Source: Comamonadaceae bacterium
GTDB taxonomy: Bacteria > Pseudomonadota > Gammaproteobacteria > Burkholderiales > Burkholderiaceae_C
DNA length: 64,000 nt
NCBI GenBank assembly: GCA_947476285.1
Contig: CANJPU010000018.1
Location: 1-64,000 of the forward strand
Direction of reading: 5' to 3'
Of this stretch, positions 15,653-25,956 are shown one piece after another (within the stretch, counting starts at the first letter, position 1; every line of letters starts with the position of its first letter). The notes beneath the pieces were generated by a model. It was not told where the DNA came from and made no database searches. It saw only the letters and a list, made by a program, of their open reading frames with translations. Both the position numbers and the translations under genes were made by a program.

Positions 15653-15695
15653 CCCCTTGCCCGCACAAACCCCATAACTTGCGCACAGTGACACA

Positions 15696-16718
15696 GTGAT
15701 ATTGAGCACCCCTTTACAAGAAGACAGCTCGCAGCTATCGACCGAAGACATGGCCGACGCCGTGGCTGAGTGCGAGCTGCGCGCCTTCGCAATCGACAGC
15801 GCCCAGCATGGCCAGCGGCTAGACCGCGCTTTGGCTGTGCTCGTACCCGAATTTTCTCGCAGCTATCTGCAGCAATTGATCGATTCGGGCGCAGTCTTTA
15901 TCGATGGGCTTGGTGCCAACCGCTCCTCGCGCAAGGTCAAAGTGGGGGAGGGCGGGACGATTGAGCTGCGGCCCACGCCGCAAAGCCAGGCGTTCCGGCC
16001 CGAAGCCATGGCGCTGGACGTGGTGTTCGAGGACGATCATTTGCTGGTGGTGAACAAGCCGGCAGGGCTGGTGGTGCACCCCGCGCCCGGTAACTGGAGT
16101 GGCACCTTGCTCAATGGCCTGCTGGCACGCGACGACGCAGCCGCCAGTCTGCCGCGCGCGGGCATTGTCCACCGCCTGGACAAAGACACCAGTGGCCTGA
16201 TGGTGGTGGCGCGCACCCGCAGCATGATGGACGCGCTCGTCGCTTGCATCGCCGCGCGCGAAGTGACCCGTCAGTACTTGGTGTTGGCCCACGGCCCTTG
16301 GGGTCAGGTGAGCGCCAAGCGGCGGGTGGATGCGCCCATTGGCCGTGATCCGCGCAACCGGTTGCGCATGGCGGTGGTGCACGATGGCAAAGCCGCAGCC
16401 ACTGTGTTTGATTTGCTACAAGACGCGGCCGCGGGCTGCTGGGTTCGCGCCACATTGGAGACGGGGCGTACCCATCAGATCCGAGTGCACATGGCGCACA
16501 TTGGTCATCCCCTGGTGGGCGATGAGACCTATGGTGGCTCTCAGGTGGCGGGCATGACGCGCCAGGCCCTGCACGCTTTTCGCCTGGCGTTCGTCCACCC
16601 CGTCACCGCTCAAAAGCTTGAATTTCGGGCCCCTCTGCCACCGGACATGAAGAATGCCTTGGTCGGCTGGGGGCTGCGTTACAATGAATCGCAATGGCTT
16701 CCGAGCCATTCCCCCTGA
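15696..16718 (+). CDS. rluD: 23S rRNA pseudouridine synthase RluD
   Basis: A 340-residue RluA-family synthase that in E. coli makes pseudouridines 1911, 1915 and 1917 in helix 69. The N-terminal S4 domain (QRLDRALAVLVPEFSRSYLQ, about 40-60) is followed by LLVVNKPAGLVVHPAPG and the catalytic GIVHRLDKDTSGLMV with Asp162. The C-terminal GRTHQIRVHMAHIGHPLVGD is typical of the family. GTG at 15696 is the longest start; ATG at 15750 would remove 18 residues and still keep S4. First gene of the core block, with accessory genes just upstream. Confidence 0.92.
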   Translation: MILSTPLQEDSSQLSTEDMADAVAECELRAFAIDSAQHGQRLDRALAVLVPEFSRSYLQQLIDSGAVFIDGLGANRSSRKVKVGEGGTIELRPTPQSQAFRPEAMALDVVFEDDHLLVVNKPAGLVVHPAPGNWSGTLLNGLLARDDAAASLPRAGIVHRLDKDTSGLMVVARTRSMMDALVACIAAREVTRQYLVLAHGPWGQVSAKRRVDAPIGRDPRNRLRMAVVHDGKAAATVFDLLQDAAAGCWVRATLETGRTHQIRVHMAHIGHPLVGDETYGGSQVAGMTRQALHAFRLAFVHPVTAQKLEFRAPLPPDMKNALVGWGLRYNESQWLPSHSP

Positions 16719-16849
16719 CGAGCGGTGGCGTGCACCGGGCAACCCTAGGTTGTCCCCGCGCAGCGACCTGATGATCGCCCCCGCTCAGGCCCCTGTTTAG
16801 CCCTTAGATTTGCGCGCCCAGTGGCGCCTTTTCCCGGAACGGCAAGACC

Positions 16850-17599
16850 ATGAATACGACGGATGCAAAGCGCGTCCTCGAAACAGCCTTGATCTGCTCG
16901 CAGCAACCTTTGCCGGTGCGCGAGATGCGTGTCCTGTTCAATGACGAATTGAACGCCGACACAATCAAGGCGCTGCTCGCGGACCTTCAGAATGAGTGGA
17001 CTCAGCGCGGTGTCGAGCTGATCCAGGTGGCCAGCGGCTGGCGCTTTCAGAGCCGACCGGCCATGCGTGAGTACCTGGACAGACTCCATCCCGACAAGCC
17101 ACCGCGCTACTCCCGCGCGGTGCTGGAGACGCTGGCCATCATTGCCTACCGTCAGCCGGTGACACGGGGCGACATGGAAGACATCCGGGGTGTGACCATC
17201 AATGCCCTGATCATCAAACAGCTGGAAGACCGCGGCTGGATTGAAGTCATCGGCCACCGGGAGGCACCGGGCCGCCCGGCCCTGTTCGCCACCACACGGC
17301 AGTTCCTGGACGACCTGGGCCTTGAGTCGCTGGACCAATTGCCCACGCTGAACAGCCCGGGCCACCAAGCTCAACTGCTTGAGTCACTGGGCCCTCAGAT
17401 CGACGAGACGCAGGCTGACCTGGCGATGGAGGTCAGCGAAGAAGCGCCAGAACAGACCGCCGAACAGGCAACCGAATCGGCAGGGCCGCAGCAACAAGCC
17501 GATGCACCCACCGCCCCGGCCGAGCAGCCCCAGCTTCCCCCGCTTCCCCCGCAAGAGATCGCCGACGACAAGGCGCAAGCATTCGAGACAAACCCATGA
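16850..17599 (+). CDS. scpB: Segregation and condensation protein B
   Basis: A 249-residue ScpB, the kleisin-associated winged-helix subunit of the SMC-ScpAB chromosome-condensation complex. Residues 1-180 carry the two winged helices, with [20 protein letters not shown] and [20 protein letters not shown] especially typical, then GRPALFATT. Residues 185-249 form an acidic, Gln/Pro-rich tail not found in short ScpB proteins. The stop overlaps the rluB start (ATGA at 17596-17599), so the two are translationally coupled, a pairing common in proteobacteria. No scpA is visible in this window. Confidence 0.93.
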   Translation: MNTTDAKRVLETALICSQQPLPVREMRVLFNDELNADTIKALLADLQNEWTQRGVELIQVASGWRFQSRPAMREYLDRLHPDKPPRYSRAVLETLAIIAYRQPVTRGDMEDIRGVTINALIIKQLEDRGWIEVIGHREAPGRPALFATTRQFLDDLGLESLDQLPTLNSPGHQAQLLESLGPQIDETQADLAMEVSEEAPEQTAEQATESAGPQQQADAPTAPAEQPQLPPLPPQEIADDKAQAFETNP

Positions 17600-19107
17600 A
17601 CGAACATCTGCCCGACCCGGCCATCGTGCCCGCCGACCCTGCCGTGGCGGCCCCCGATACTCAGGACGTGAAGACTGCGGAGCATGTCGAGCCCACCCCG
17701 CCGCAAGTGCGAGTCAGGTCCGAAGAAGAGCAGGACGCCGACTACGACGAAGATGACTCCGACGACGACCGTGATGACGATGACGATGACGAAGACGACG
17801 ATGATGACGGCGAGCGCAGCCGGCGCCGCCAGGCCAGAAATGCCCCGGCCGAGCCCGAGTTGCCGCCTGTCCGTTTTGCCGACGTTGTGTCCGGCCAGTT
17901 CGACGCGCAGGCCGAGGACGCGGACGCGCCGGCACTGAAACGGGTGCTCACGCCGCAGGCCGACACGCCCAAGTTGCACAAGGTGTTGGCCCAGGCCGGT
18001 CTGGGCTCGCGCCTGGAGATGGAACAGCTCATCTTGGCAGGGCGCATCTCAGTCAACAACGAGCCGGCTCACATCGGGCAGCGCATTCAGTTTGGCGACC
18101 AGATCAAGGTCAACGGCAAACCCATCCGCTTTCGCATCGCGCCGCCACCTGCGCGCGTCATCGCCTATCACAAGCCAACGGGCGAAGTCGTCACCCATGA
18201 TGACCCGCAAAACAGGCCCACTGTGTTTCGCAAGTTGCCCAAGTTGACGCAGGGCAAGTGGCAGTCGGTCGGAAGGCTTGACCTCAACACCGAAGGCCTG
18301 CTGCTGTTCACCAGCTCGGGCGAGTTGGCCAATCGGCTTACGCATCCGCGCTTCGGGTTGGAGCGTGAATACGCGGTTCGGGTGCTGGGCGCCTTGAGCA
18401 ACGAAGAAAAGCAGCGCCTTCTCGACGGTATCGAACTCGACGACGGTCGGGCGCAGTTCGGCTCCATTGAGGACGGCGGCGGCGAAGGTGCGAACACCTG
18501 GTATCGCGTCACCATCTCCGAGGGCCGCAACCGCGAGGTGCGGCGTCTGTTCGAAGCCTTGGGCCATGCGGTCAGCCGACTCATCCGTATCCGCTACGGC
18601 GCCATGCTGCTGCCGCGCGGCCTCAAGCGCGGCGCCTGGGTGGAACTCGATGAACACGACATCCGGGCCTTGACCTATGCGGCAGGCGACAACGGGGGCA
18701 GACAGGCCCGCGAAGGAGGCGAGGGCGAGGCCGGGCAGGGGCGCAATCGGCGTCGTGGCAATCGAAACGCACCGCGCGGTGGCGGCAACGGCCAGCCGCG
18801 CAATGCCGGGCAGGGCGGACCGCAAGGCCAAGGCCAAGGTCAGAGCCAAGGTCAGGGGCAAGGCCAACAAAGACGCAAAGAGCGCGACCGCTCTGACCGG
18901 CCAGGCGGCAGTGCCTCCCAGCCCGATCCGATGAAGACCGCATTTGGTTACATCGGTGCCGACAGTTTCACCCGGCAGCGCCAGGGGCCAGGGCAGGGCG
19001 GCCCACGCCGCGGCCCTGGCGGCGGCGGCGGTGGTGGCAACCGTGCCGGCGGCGGTGGTCAGAGAAGGGGCGGCGGCGGCGGCGGAGGCGGCGGCCGCAG
19101 CCGATAA
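17596..19107 (+). CDS. rluB: 23S rRNA pseudouridine(2605) synthase RluB, with long low-complexity ends
   Basis: A 503-residue RluB, much longer than the roughly 290-residue E. coli enzyme. An acidic leader with an almost uninterrupted run of Asp and Glu (about 45-75) precedes the S4 domain ([20 protein letters not shown]) and the catalytic core, where [15 protein letters not shown] holds catalytic Asp229. [20 protein letters not shown] marks the RsuA/RluB subfamily. After about residue 355 the chain becomes a Gly/Arg/Gln tail ending in poly-Gly. The acidic front and basic tail are probably disordered and may aid RNA or ribosome contact. Starts inside the scpB stop. Confidence 0.93.
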   Translation: MNEHLPDPAIVPADPAVAAPDTQDVKTAEHVEPTPPQVRVRSEEEQDADYDEDDSDDDRDDDDDDEDDDDDGERSRRRQARNAPAEPELPPVRFADVVSGQFDAQAEDADAPALKRVLTPQADTPKLHKVLAQAGLGSRLEMEQLILAGRISVNNEPAHIGQRIQFGDQIKVNGKPIRFRIAPPPARVIAYHKPTGEVVTHDDPQNRPTVFRKLPKLTQGKWQSVGRLDLNTEGLLLFTSSGELANRLTHPRFGLEREYAVRVLGALSNEEKQRLLDGIELDDGRAQFGSIEDGGGEGANTWYRVTISEGRNREVRRLFEALGHAVSRLIRIRYGAMLLPRGLKRGAWVELDEHDIRALTYAAGDNGGRQAREGGEGEAGQGRNRRRGNRNAPRGGGNGQPRNAGQGGPQGQGQGQSQGQGQGQQRRKERDRSDRPGGSASQPDPMKTAFGYIGADSFTRQRQGPGQGGPRRGPGGGGGGGNRAGGGGQRRGGGGGGGGGRSR

Positions 19108-19274
19108 GGGCTCGCGGGCGGCAAGATCCCTCCCCAATTCTTGGTTCCATTTGCGCGCCGCTCGTGCTTGTCATGGGCAGCAGTTAAAATCGCAGGCTTT
19201 GCCGAACTTTTGTAGTCCTGCTGGAACCAATTGCACGGGCTGTCACTTCCATAAATCAAACTCAGGAAATCCAA

Positions 19275-19700
19275 ATGGCTATCGAACGCACCCTCTCCAT
19301 CATCAAACCCGACGCAGTGGCCAAGAACGTCATCGGCCAGATCTATGCTCGTTTCGAGGCTGCAGGTCTGAAGATCATCGCCTCTCGTATGGCGCATCTC
19401 TCCAGGGGTGAGGCCGAGCAGTTCTACGCGGTCCACAAAGAGCGTCCCTTCTTCAAGGACCTGGTCGAGTTCATGATCTCCGGCCCGGTGATGATCCAGG
19501 CGCTCGAAGGCGAAGGCGCCATTCTGAAGAACCGCGACCTCATGGGCGCGACCGACCCCAAGAAGGCTGCTGCCGGCACCATCCGCGCGGACTTCGCCGA
19601 CAGCATCGATGCCAATGCCGTGCACGGCTCCGACGCTCCTGAAACCGCCAAGGTTGAAATCAGCTTTTTCTTCCCGGGCATGAGCATCTACTCCCGCTGA
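19275..19700 (+). CDS. ndk: Nucleoside diphosphate kinase
   Basis: A 141-residue kinase transferring the gamma phosphate from ATP to nucleoside diphosphates through a phosphohistidine. The active-site loop NAVHGSDA places the catalytic His at 117, the same number as in many bacterial enzymes. [11 protein letters not shown] at the N-terminus and [17 protein letters not shown] in the middle are standard. The Shine-Dalgarno AGGAAA precedes the ATG. The gene lies 2 bases before rlmN. Confidence 0.97.
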   Translation: MAIERTLSIIKPDAVAKNVIGQIYARFEAAGLKIIASRMAHLSRGEAEQFYAVHKERPFFKDLVEFMISGPVMIQALEGEGAILKNRDLMGATDPKKAAAGTIRADFADSIDANAVHGSDAPETAKVEISFFFPGMSIYSR

Positions 19701-19702
19701 CA

Positions 19703-20854
19703 ATGACGGCCAACCTGCTCGAATTTGACCAGCAAGGTTTGGCCGACTTCTGCGAAGGCCTGGGCGAAAAGCGTTTTCGCGCGACACAGTTGTTTCGCTG
19801 GATTCACCAGCGTGGCGCGCGCGACTTCGACCAGATGAGCGATCTGGCCCGCTCTTTGCGCGAAAAATTAAAGACCAGCGCCCGCATCGAGGGGCTGTCC
19901 ATCCTCAGTCAGCACGAATCCACCGACGGCACCATCAAGTGGTTGTTCGACGTGGGGAAGGGCGACGCAGTGGAGGCAGTCTTCATCCCTGAGGATGACA
20001 GAGGCACGCTGTGTGTGTCCTCGCAAGCGGGCTGCGCCGTAGGGTGCCGCTTCTGTTCCACCGGCCACCAAGGTTTCTCGCGCAATCTCACCACAGGCGA
20101 GATCGTCGCCCAACTGTGGTTCGCCGAGCACTTTCTTCGCTGCCACCTCCAGCGCGACGATCGGGTCATCTCCAACGTGGTGATGATGGGCATGGGTGAG
20201 CCTCTGCAAAACTACTCGGCTCTGGTGCCGGCATTGCGCGTGATGCTGTCGGACCACGGCTATGGGCTCTCGCGCCGGCGCGTCACCGTCTCCACGTCCG
20301 GCGTCGTGCCCATGATGGATAGGCTGGGCCAGGACTGTCCGGTGGCGCTCGCGGTTTCACTGCACGCTCCCAATGACCAATTGCGTGACTCGCTGGTTCC
20401 GCTTAACCGCAAGTATCCGCTGGCTGAGCTGCTCGACGCCTGCCAGCGCTACCTTGCCTACGCACCGCGCGATTTCATCACCTTCGAATACTGCATGCTC
20501 GATGGCGTCAACGACCAGCCTGAGCATGCGCGCCAATTGATCGAACTGGTCCGCCAGCATGGGGGCACTGGCGTGTCCTGCAAGTTCAATCTCATTCCTT
20601 TCAATCCATTCCCTCAGTCGGGGCTGACGCGTTCACCCCACAAAGAGGTGCTGGCCTTTGCGAAAATCCTCAGTGATGCTGGTATCGTCACCACTGTGCG
20701 CAAAACCCGAGGGGATGACATCGACGCGGCCTGCGGCCAACTGGCCGGGGACGTGCGGGATCGCACCCGCGTAGGCGAGCGCATGGCCCGCCAGCGGGTT
20801 GTGAAGATTACTCAGGTGCCCGTCGGCGCAAGTGCCGGTTCCAAGGAGAATTGA
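19703..20854 (+). CDS. rlmN: Dual-specificity 23S rRNA/tRNA adenine-C2 methyltransferase RlmN
   Basis: A 383-residue radical-SAM enzyme that methylates C2 of A2503 in 23S rRNA and A37 in tRNA. The cluster motif CAVGCRFC has Cys111, Cys115 and Cys118. [25 protein letters not shown] and [20 protein letters not shown] are SAM-contacting regions; [18 protein letters not shown] holds the C-terminal Cys used for the methyl transfer. The start is 2 bases after ndk and the stop is 3 bases before pilW, so it belongs to the ndk operon. Confidence 0.97.
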   Translation: MTANLLEFDQQGLADFCEGLGEKRFRATQLFRWIHQRGARDFDQMSDLARSLREKLKTSARIEGLSILSQHESTDGTIKWLFDVGKGDAVEAVFIPEDDRGTLCVSSQAGCAVGCRFCSTGHQGFSRNLTTGEIVAQLWFAEHFLRCHLQRDDRVISNVVMMGMGEPLQNYSALVPALRVMLSDHGYGLSRRRVTVSTSGVVPMMDRLGQDCPVALAVSLHAPNDQLRDSLVPLNRKYPLAELLDACQRYLAYAPRDFITFEYCMLDGVNDQPEHARQLIELVRQHGGTGVSCKFNLIPFNPFPQSGLTRSPHKEVLAFAKILSDAGIVTTVRKTRGDDIDAACGQLAGDVRDRTRVGERMARQRVVKITQVPVGASAGSKEN

Positions 20855-20857
20855 AGC

Positions 20858-21685
20858 ATGATGATGTCCGTCCCCAGGGCGTGGGTTGCCAGCAGATTCT
20901 TCGCATGGATTGGCTTGGTTGGCCTATTGGTACTGTTGGGTGGCTGCGCTTCTCGCAGCGGGGGCGAACAAGGGCCGTCTCATGACCTCGTCACCGAGTC
21001 CGATGAAACCGATGTGCGCAAGCGTGCCCGCATCCGCATGGAGCTGGCGGTCGGCTACTTCGAACAAGGCCAGACCAATGTGGCTCTGGACGAACTCAAG
21101 CAGGTGATTCTGGCCGATCCGACTTTCCCAGACGCCTACAACCTGCGCGGCCTGATCTACATGCGCCTGGGTGACATGCGCCAGTCCGAGGACAGCTTTC
21201 GCCGAGCGCTCTCACTGAACGTGCGCGATGCCAACGTCCAGCACAACCTGGGTTGGATGCTCTGCCAGCAAGGCCGTTACCCCGAGGCCCAACGCGCTTT
21301 CGACGTGGCTATGGAAAGCCCGCTTTATGCCGGCCGGGCCAAGACCCTGATGGCGCAGGGTGTGTGTCAGGCCAGGGCCGGGCGCCTAGCCGAGGCCGAG
21401 CGTAGCCTGGCCCAGTCCTATGAGCTGGACGCGGCCAACCCGATTACCGGCTTCAACTTGGCCAACATCCTGTTTCAGCGTGGTGATTTCAACCGTGCCC
21501 AGTTCTACATCCGCCGCTTGAACAACTCCGAATTCGCAAACGCCGAGACCTTGTGGCTGGGCATCAAGGTGGAGCGCCGCATGAACGACGATGTGGCGAT
21601 GAGCCAGCTTGGCGAACAACTGCGCAAACGCTTTGCACAGTCGCGCGAGGCCGCGTCCTACGAGAGGCGGGCGTTCAATGAGTGA
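20858..21685 (+). CDS. pilW: Type IV pilus biogenesis/stability lipoprotein PilW (PilF)
   Basis: A 275-residue outer-membrane lipoprotein needed to assemble the PilQ secretin. The signal ends LLGGC with Cys at 30. Six TPR-like helical repeats follow, recognisable in NVALDELKQVILADPTFPDA, YNLRGLIYMRLGDMRQSEDS, NLGWMLCQQGRYPEAQRAF, LMAQGVCQARAGRLAEAERS and NLANILFQRGDFNRAQFYI. Position between rlmN and rodZ is the usual one in Burkholderiales. The start is ambiguous among three consecutive ATGs at 20858, 20861 and 20864. Its last 8 bases overlap rodZ. Confidence 0.92.
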   Translation: MMMSVPRAWVASRFFAWIGLVGLLVLLGGCASRSGGEQGPSHDLVTESDETDVRKRARIRMELAVGYFEQGQTNVALDELKQVILADPTFPDAYNLRGLIYMRLGDMRQSEDSFRRALSLNVRDANVQHNLGWMLCQQGRYPEAQRAFDVAMESPLYAGRAKTLMAQGVCQARAGRLAEAERSLAQSYELDAANPITGFNLANILFQRGDFNRAQFYIRRLNNSEFANAETLWLGIKVERRMNDDVAMSQLGEQLRKRFAQSREAASYERRAFNE

Positions 21686-22583
21686 GAACGCACCATCCCA
21701 GACAGGCGCCGATGAGTCCGGACAAGCCGGCCCGACCGCCGGCCAACTGCTGCGGCGCGCGCGCGAGGCATCTGGCCTGCATGTGGCTGCGCTGGCGGTT
21801 TCGCTGAAGGTGCCGGTGCGCAAGCTCGAAGACCTGGAGGGCGACCGTCACGATCGTCTGACCGATTCGGTCTTTGTGCGTGCCTTGGCGTCCAGCGTTT
21901 GCCGTTCACTCAAGATCGACCCAGCTCCTATTCTGGAGCGCCTGCCCCGTCAAGCCTCGCCTCGGCTGATTGCCACCTCAGATGGCATTAACCAGCCCTT
22001 CCGTGCGCCCAGCGATGGGGCTGCGCCCAATTGGCTCGATCAGCTCACGCGGCCCGTATTCCTTGCGGTGTTTGCCTTGCTGTTGGGCGCCCTGGTGTTG
22101 GTGCTGCTGCCGACCATGCAACGCGAGCAAGCCGCTTCGCCGTCGGCGTCGCGGTCGCCGGTTACAGCGGTGTCGGCGCCTGCGCCCGCGAAGGATGCTG
22201 CTTCGGCCGAAGGTGGCGGCTCGACCTCCACCCCTGGAATGGTCGAGACCATCGTCCTGCCGCAGCCGCCGGCTGCCACAGCGTCCATGCCAGTGGCCGA
22301 ATCAGCCCCGGCTACTGTTGTTGCTGGGTCCAAGCCGGCAGAGTCCGGCGGCTTGCTGTCGGTGCGGGCAAAGGCCCCTTCGTGGGTCGAGATCACTGAC
22401 GCCAAAGGCGCCGCGCCGGTTCGCAAGATACTCGCGGCCGGCGAAGTGGCCACAGCCAATGGCCCGCCGCCGCTTCAAGTCACCATCGGCCGGGCCGATG
22501 CGACAGAGGTGCAAGTCAGGGGCAAGCCCTTTGACTTGGGCGCTGTCTCGCGCGAGAACGTGGCGCGTTTCGAGGTGCGGTGA
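21678..22583 (+). CDS. rodZ: RodZ-like cytoskeletal membrane protein
   Basis: A 301-residue bitopic protein linking MreB to the cell-wall elongation machinery. Residues 20-90 form a Cro/C1-type helix-turn-helix ([20 protein letters not shown]), a single membrane helix lies at about 125-145 ([18 protein letters not shown]), and a periplasmic Pro/Ala/Ser-rich linker leads to the C-terminal DUF4115 beta domain ([37 protein letters not shown]). Start inside the pilW stop (ATG at 21678) and stop shared with the ispG start (GTGA) point to translational coupling on both sides. Confidence 0.9.
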   Translation: MSENAPSQTGADESGQAGPTAGQLLRRAREASGLHVAALAVSLKVPVRKLEDLEGDRHDRLTDSVFVRALASSVCRSLKIDPAPILERLPRQASPRLIATSDGINQPFRAPSDGAAPNWLDQLTRPVFLAVFALLLGALVLVLLPTMQREQAASPSASRSPVTAVSAPAPAKDAASAEGGGSTSTPGMVETIVLPQPPAATASMPVAESAPATVVAGSKPAESGGLLSVRAKAPSWVEITDAKGAAPVRKILAAGEVATANGPPPLQVTIGRADATEVQVRGKPFDLGAVSRENVARFEVR

Positions 22584-23863
22584 AACATATGGATATGCCG
22601 ACGCAGCAGCCGTGTCTGCCAATTGAAACTACCGCACCCAAGGCGCGGCGCTCGCGCCAGGCCAATGTGAGCTGGGGCTCGCGCGTGGTCACTGTGGGTG
22701 GCGATGCGCCGGTTCGGGTGCAGTCCATGACCAACACCGACACCCAGGATGCAATCGGCACCGCTATCCAGGTCAAAGAGCTTGCCATCGCGGGCTCTGA
22801 ACTCGTTCGCATCACGGTCAACACACCCGAGGCTGCGGCACAGGTGCCCTACATCCGCGAACAACTCGACCGCATGGGCATCGACGTGCCCTTGATCGGC
22901 GACTTTCATTACAACGGCCATCGTCTGCTTACCGACTACCCCGATTGCGCACAGGCCTTGTCAAAGTACCGCATCAATCCCGGCAACGTTGGCAAGGGCG
23001 ACAAGCACGACAGGCAATTTGGCCAGATGATCGAAGCGGCCATGCGCTGGAAGAAGGCGGTGCGCATCGGCGTCAACTGGGGCAGCCTCGACCAGGAGTT
23101 GCTTGCGCACTTGATGGACGTCAATAGCGCGCGCGCGCAGCCCTGGGACGCCCGCTCGGTCATGTATGAGGCCCTTATTTCCTCGGCGATCGACTCTGCC
23201 ACGCGCGCCCAGGAGATGGGCCTGAATGGCGATCAGATCATGTTGTCGTGCAAGGTCAGCGGCGTGCAGGATCTGATCTCTGTCTATCGCGAACTGGCCA
23301 AGCGTTGCGACTATGCCTTGCACTTGGGGTTGACTGAGGCGGGCATGGGCACCAAGGGCACTGTGGCTTCCAGCGTCGCCCTGGGCATCCTGATGCAAGA
23401 AGGCATTGGCGACACGATTCGGGTGTCACTCACGCCACAACCGGGCGAATCGCGCACACAAGAAGTGGTGATCGCCGCTGAAATTTTGCAGTCGCTGGGT
23501 CTGCGCAGTTTCGTGCCCAGTGTCACTGCCTGCCCTGGCTGCGGCCGCACCACCAGCACCACCTTCCAGGAGATGGCCAAGCAGATCGACGACTATCTGC
23601 GCGCCCAGATGCCGCAGTGGCGTACGCGCTATCCCGGTGTGGAGAAAATGAAAGTGGCCGTGATGGGTTGCATCGTCAATGGCCCCGGCGAGAGCAAGCA
23701 TGCCGACATCGGCATCAGCCTGCCCGGCAGCGGTGAGGCACCGGCCGCGCCTGTGTACATAGATGGGCAAAAGGCGCTGACTCTGCGCGGTGAGAATATC
23801 GCCGCCGAGTTCCACCAGATCGTTGAAAACTACGTTGAGAAGAGGTTTGGACCTGGAGCATGA
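22580..23863 (+). CDS. ispG: 4-hydroxy-3-methylbut-2-enyl diphosphate synthase
   Basis: A 427-residue GcpE/IspG, the penultimate step of the MEP isoprenoid pathway. The 4Fe-4S cluster ligands are visible: CPGC (Cys318, Cys321) and [10 protein letters not shown] (Cys364), with the family's Glu after the third Cys. The TIM-barrel half contains [20 protein letters not shown] and [13 protein letters not shown]. The length is that of the Gram-negative single-insertion form. GTG at 22580 overlaps the rodZ stop; ATG at 22589 is an alternative. Confidence 0.97.
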   Translation: MKHMDMPTQQPCLPIETTAPKARRSRQANVSWGSRVVTVGGDAPVRVQSMTNTDTQDAIGTAIQVKELAIAGSELVRITVNTPEAAAQVPYIREQLDRMGIDVPLIGDFHYNGHRLLTDYPDCAQALSKYRINPGNVGKGDKHDRQFGQMIEAAMRWKKAVRIGVNWGSLDQELLAHLMDVNSARAQPWDARSVMYEALISSAIDSATRAQEMGLNGDQIMLSCKVSGVQDLISVYRELAKRCDYALHLGLTEAGMGTKGTVASSVALGILMQEGIGDTIRVSLTPQPGESRTQEVVIAAEILQSLGLRSFVPSVTACPGCGRTTSTTFQEMAKQIDDYLRAQMPQWRTRYPGVEKMKVAVMGCIVNGPGESKHADIGISLPGSGEAPAAPVYIDGQKALTLRGENIAAEFHQIVENYVEKRFGPGA

Positions 23864-23926
23864 GGCCTGCGGGTGTTCAATGAGCACCCAATGCAGCTGC
23901 CGCCAATGCACCAGGCCATAGATGTC

Positions 23927-25210
23927 ATGGCTGAGAAACTCAGTGCCGTCAAAGGCATGAACGACATCCTGCCCCCGGATTCCGCACGCTGGGAATGGCT
24001 GGAGGACAAAGTGCGCGCGCTGATGGCGCGCTACGCATACCGCAATGTGCGCACGCCCATTGTCGAGCCCACCGCACTGTTCGTGCGCGGTCTGGGCGAG
24101 GTGACCGACATCGTCGAGAAGGAGATGTATTCCTTTGAAGACCGGCTCAATGGCGAGCAGCTCACCTTGCGACCTGAGAACACCGCTGGCTTGGTGCGCG
24201 CCGTGGCTGAGCATTCCATGCTGTACGACGGCGGCAAGCGGCTCTACTACATGGGGCCAATGTTTCGCCATGAGCGCCCCCAGCGCGGCCGCTACCGCCA
24301 GTTCCATCAGATCGGCGCGGAAGCGCTGGGCTTTGCCGGGCCCGAGGTGGACGCCGAACTCATCTTGCTGGCCGATGCGTTGTGGAAAGAGTTGGGCATC
24401 GGCGATGTGCGGCTGGAAATCAACAGCCTGGGACAGCCGCCGGAGCGACAACAGCACCGCACGGAACTCATCGCCTATCTTGAAAAGCACGCCGATCTGC
24501 TGGACGAGGACGCGCGTCGGCGCCTGCATCGCAACCCACTGCGCATTCTGGACACCAAGAACCCCGCCATGCAGGCGATGGTCGATGGCGCGCCGCGCTT
24601 GATCGACTACCTGGGCGCGCAATCGCTGGCGCATTTCGAAGGCCTTCAAGCCATGCTGAGGGCCAACGGCATCGAGTACCGAATCAACCCACGACTGGTG
24701 CGTGGCCTCGATTACTACAACCTGTCGGTCTTCGAATTCATCACCGACAGCCTGGGCTCGCAAGGCACCATCTGTGCCGGCGGGCGCTATGACTACCTGA
24801 TTGAGCAGATCGGCGGCAAGCCCGCGCCCGCAGTGGGCTGGGCGCTGGGTATTGAGCGGGTGCTGGAGCTGGTCAAAGAGCGAGGCACCCACATTCCCAC
24901 GCTTGCGCCCGACGCCTATGCCGTCATTCCCGACGCGCAGGCCCTGCCCCTGGCTCTGACCACCCTGCAGACGCTGCGCGCGGCGGGCGTTAGCGTGCAA
25001 ATGCATGCCGGCAGCGGCGAGGGCATGGGCAGCATGAAATCCCAGTTCAAGAAGGCCGATGCCAGCGGCGCGCGACATGCCCTGATTTTCGGGGCGGACG
25101 AGGTCGCGCAAGGCATGGTCACGGTCAAATCGCTGCGCGATGGAAGCGGCACCCAGGTGCTGCGGCCGCTGGCCAATGCACTTGCCTGGGCAGCCGAGAT
25201 TCGGTCCTAA
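23927..25210 (+). CDS. hisS: Histidyl-tRNA synthetase
   Basis: A class II synthetase of 427 residues from this start. Family opening [20 protein letters not shown], motif 1 region, motif 2 [20 protein letters not shown], the histidine-A loop [15 protein letters not shown], motif 3 [15 protein letters not shown], and the C-terminal anticodon domain from about residue 330. Upstream in-frame starts at 23891 (ATG) and 23873 (GTG) exist; the one chosen places the conserved opening nearest the N-terminus. It follows ispG by about 60 bases; yfgM follows after 35. Confidence 0.95.
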   Translation: MAEKLSAVKGMNDILPPDSARWEWLEDKVRALMARYAYRNVRTPIVEPTALFVRGLGEVTDIVEKEMYSFEDRLNGEQLTLRPENTAGLVRAVAEHSMLYDGGKRLYYMGPMFRHERPQRGRYRQFHQIGAEALGFAGPEVDAELILLADALWKELGIGDVRLEINSLGQPPERQQHRTELIAYLEKHADLLDEDARRRLHRNPLRILDTKNPAMQAMVDGAPRLIDYLGAQSLAHFEGLQAMLRANGIEYRINPRLVRGLDYYNLSVFEFITDSLGSQGTICAGGRYDYLIEQIGGKPAPAVGWALGIERVLELVKERGTHIPTLAPDAYAVIPDAQALPLALTTLQTLRAAGVSVQMHAGSGEGMGSMKSQFKKADASGARHALIFGADEVAQGMVTVKSLRDGSGTQVLRPLANALAWAAEIRS

Positions 25211-25245
25211 CTACAATCCAGGCACGCGACAGGACATATCCACAA

Positions 25246-25956
25246 ATGGCACAACATCTCGATCTGGAAGAGCAGGAACAACTTGCCGAGCTCAAGCACT
25301 TCTGGAATACCTATGGAAATCTGATCACCTGGGCAGTGATTGTGGTCTTCGGATCGATCGCTGCCTGGAACGGCTGGCAGTACTGGCAGCGCACACAGGC
25401 GGCCCAGGCCGCCGTGATGTACGACGAGGTCGAGCGAGCCGCGCAGGCTGGCGACACTGAACGCGTGGAGCGGGCTTTCTCCGACATGAAAGACAAATTC
25501 GGCCGCACCAGCTATGCGCAGCAAGCGGGCATGCTGGCTGCCAAAGTGCTTGTGGAAAAGGGCAAACCTGACGCGGCCAAGGCGGCATTGGTCTGGGTGG
25601 CCGACAAATCCTCGGACGAGGCTTACCAGGCGGTGGCGCACCTTCGGCTGGCGGCAATTTTTGTCGAGGCCAAGTCTTATGACGAGGCGCTCAAACAAGT
25701 CTCGGGCGACTTCCCCACGGCTTTCCAGCCTTTGGCAGCTGACCGACGCGGCGACATCTACCTGGCGCAGGGCAAGAAGTCCGAAGCCAAGGCGGAATAT
25801 TCCAAGGCCTACAAGGGCCTGGACGAACGCGCCGAGTATCGTCGCCTGATCGAGGTCAAGCTCACGGCCCTGGGAGTAGATGCCCAGCAACTGGCCACGC
25901 CTGCGGCCGGCGCAGGTGCCAGCGCGGGCGCCGCATCAGGAGCCCCCAAACCATGA
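25246..25956 (+). CDS. yfgM: YfgM-type TPR membrane protein, ancillary to SecYEG
   Basis: A 236-residue protein with the cytosolic start DLEEQEQLAELKHFWNTYGN, a single membrane helix at about 25-46 (LITWAVIVVFGSIAAWNGW) and a TPR-rich periplasmic part (HLRLAAIFVEAKSYDEALKQ, LAADRRGDIYLAQGKKSEAK). This matches YfgM, which binds the SecYEG translocon and chaperones such as PpiD in E. coli. The C-terminus is an Ala/Gly-rich tail. The stop overlaps the bamB start as ATGA (25953-25956), as in the conserved hisS-yfgM-bamB-der order. Confidence 0.9.
   Translation: MAQHLDLEEQEQLAELKHFWNTYGNLITWAVIVVFGSIAAWNGWQYWQRTQAAQAAVMYDEVERAAQAGDTERVERAFSDMKDKFGRTSYAQQAGMLAAKVLVEKGKPDAAKAALVWVADKSSDEAYQAVAHLRLAAIFVEAKSYDEALKQVSGDFPTAFQPLAADRRGDIYLAQGKKSEAKAEYSKAYKGLDERAEYRRLIEVKLTALGVDAQQLATPAAGAGASAGAASGAPKP

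Noticed and set aside
19168-19190. TTGTCA and TAAAAT before ndk as a promoter
   Set aside because: The gap is only 11 bases, too short for a sigma-70 promoter.
23426-25111. A 561-codon open frame antisense to hisS and ispG
   Set aside because: Same shadow effect; it runs across two well-supported genes and shows no family features.
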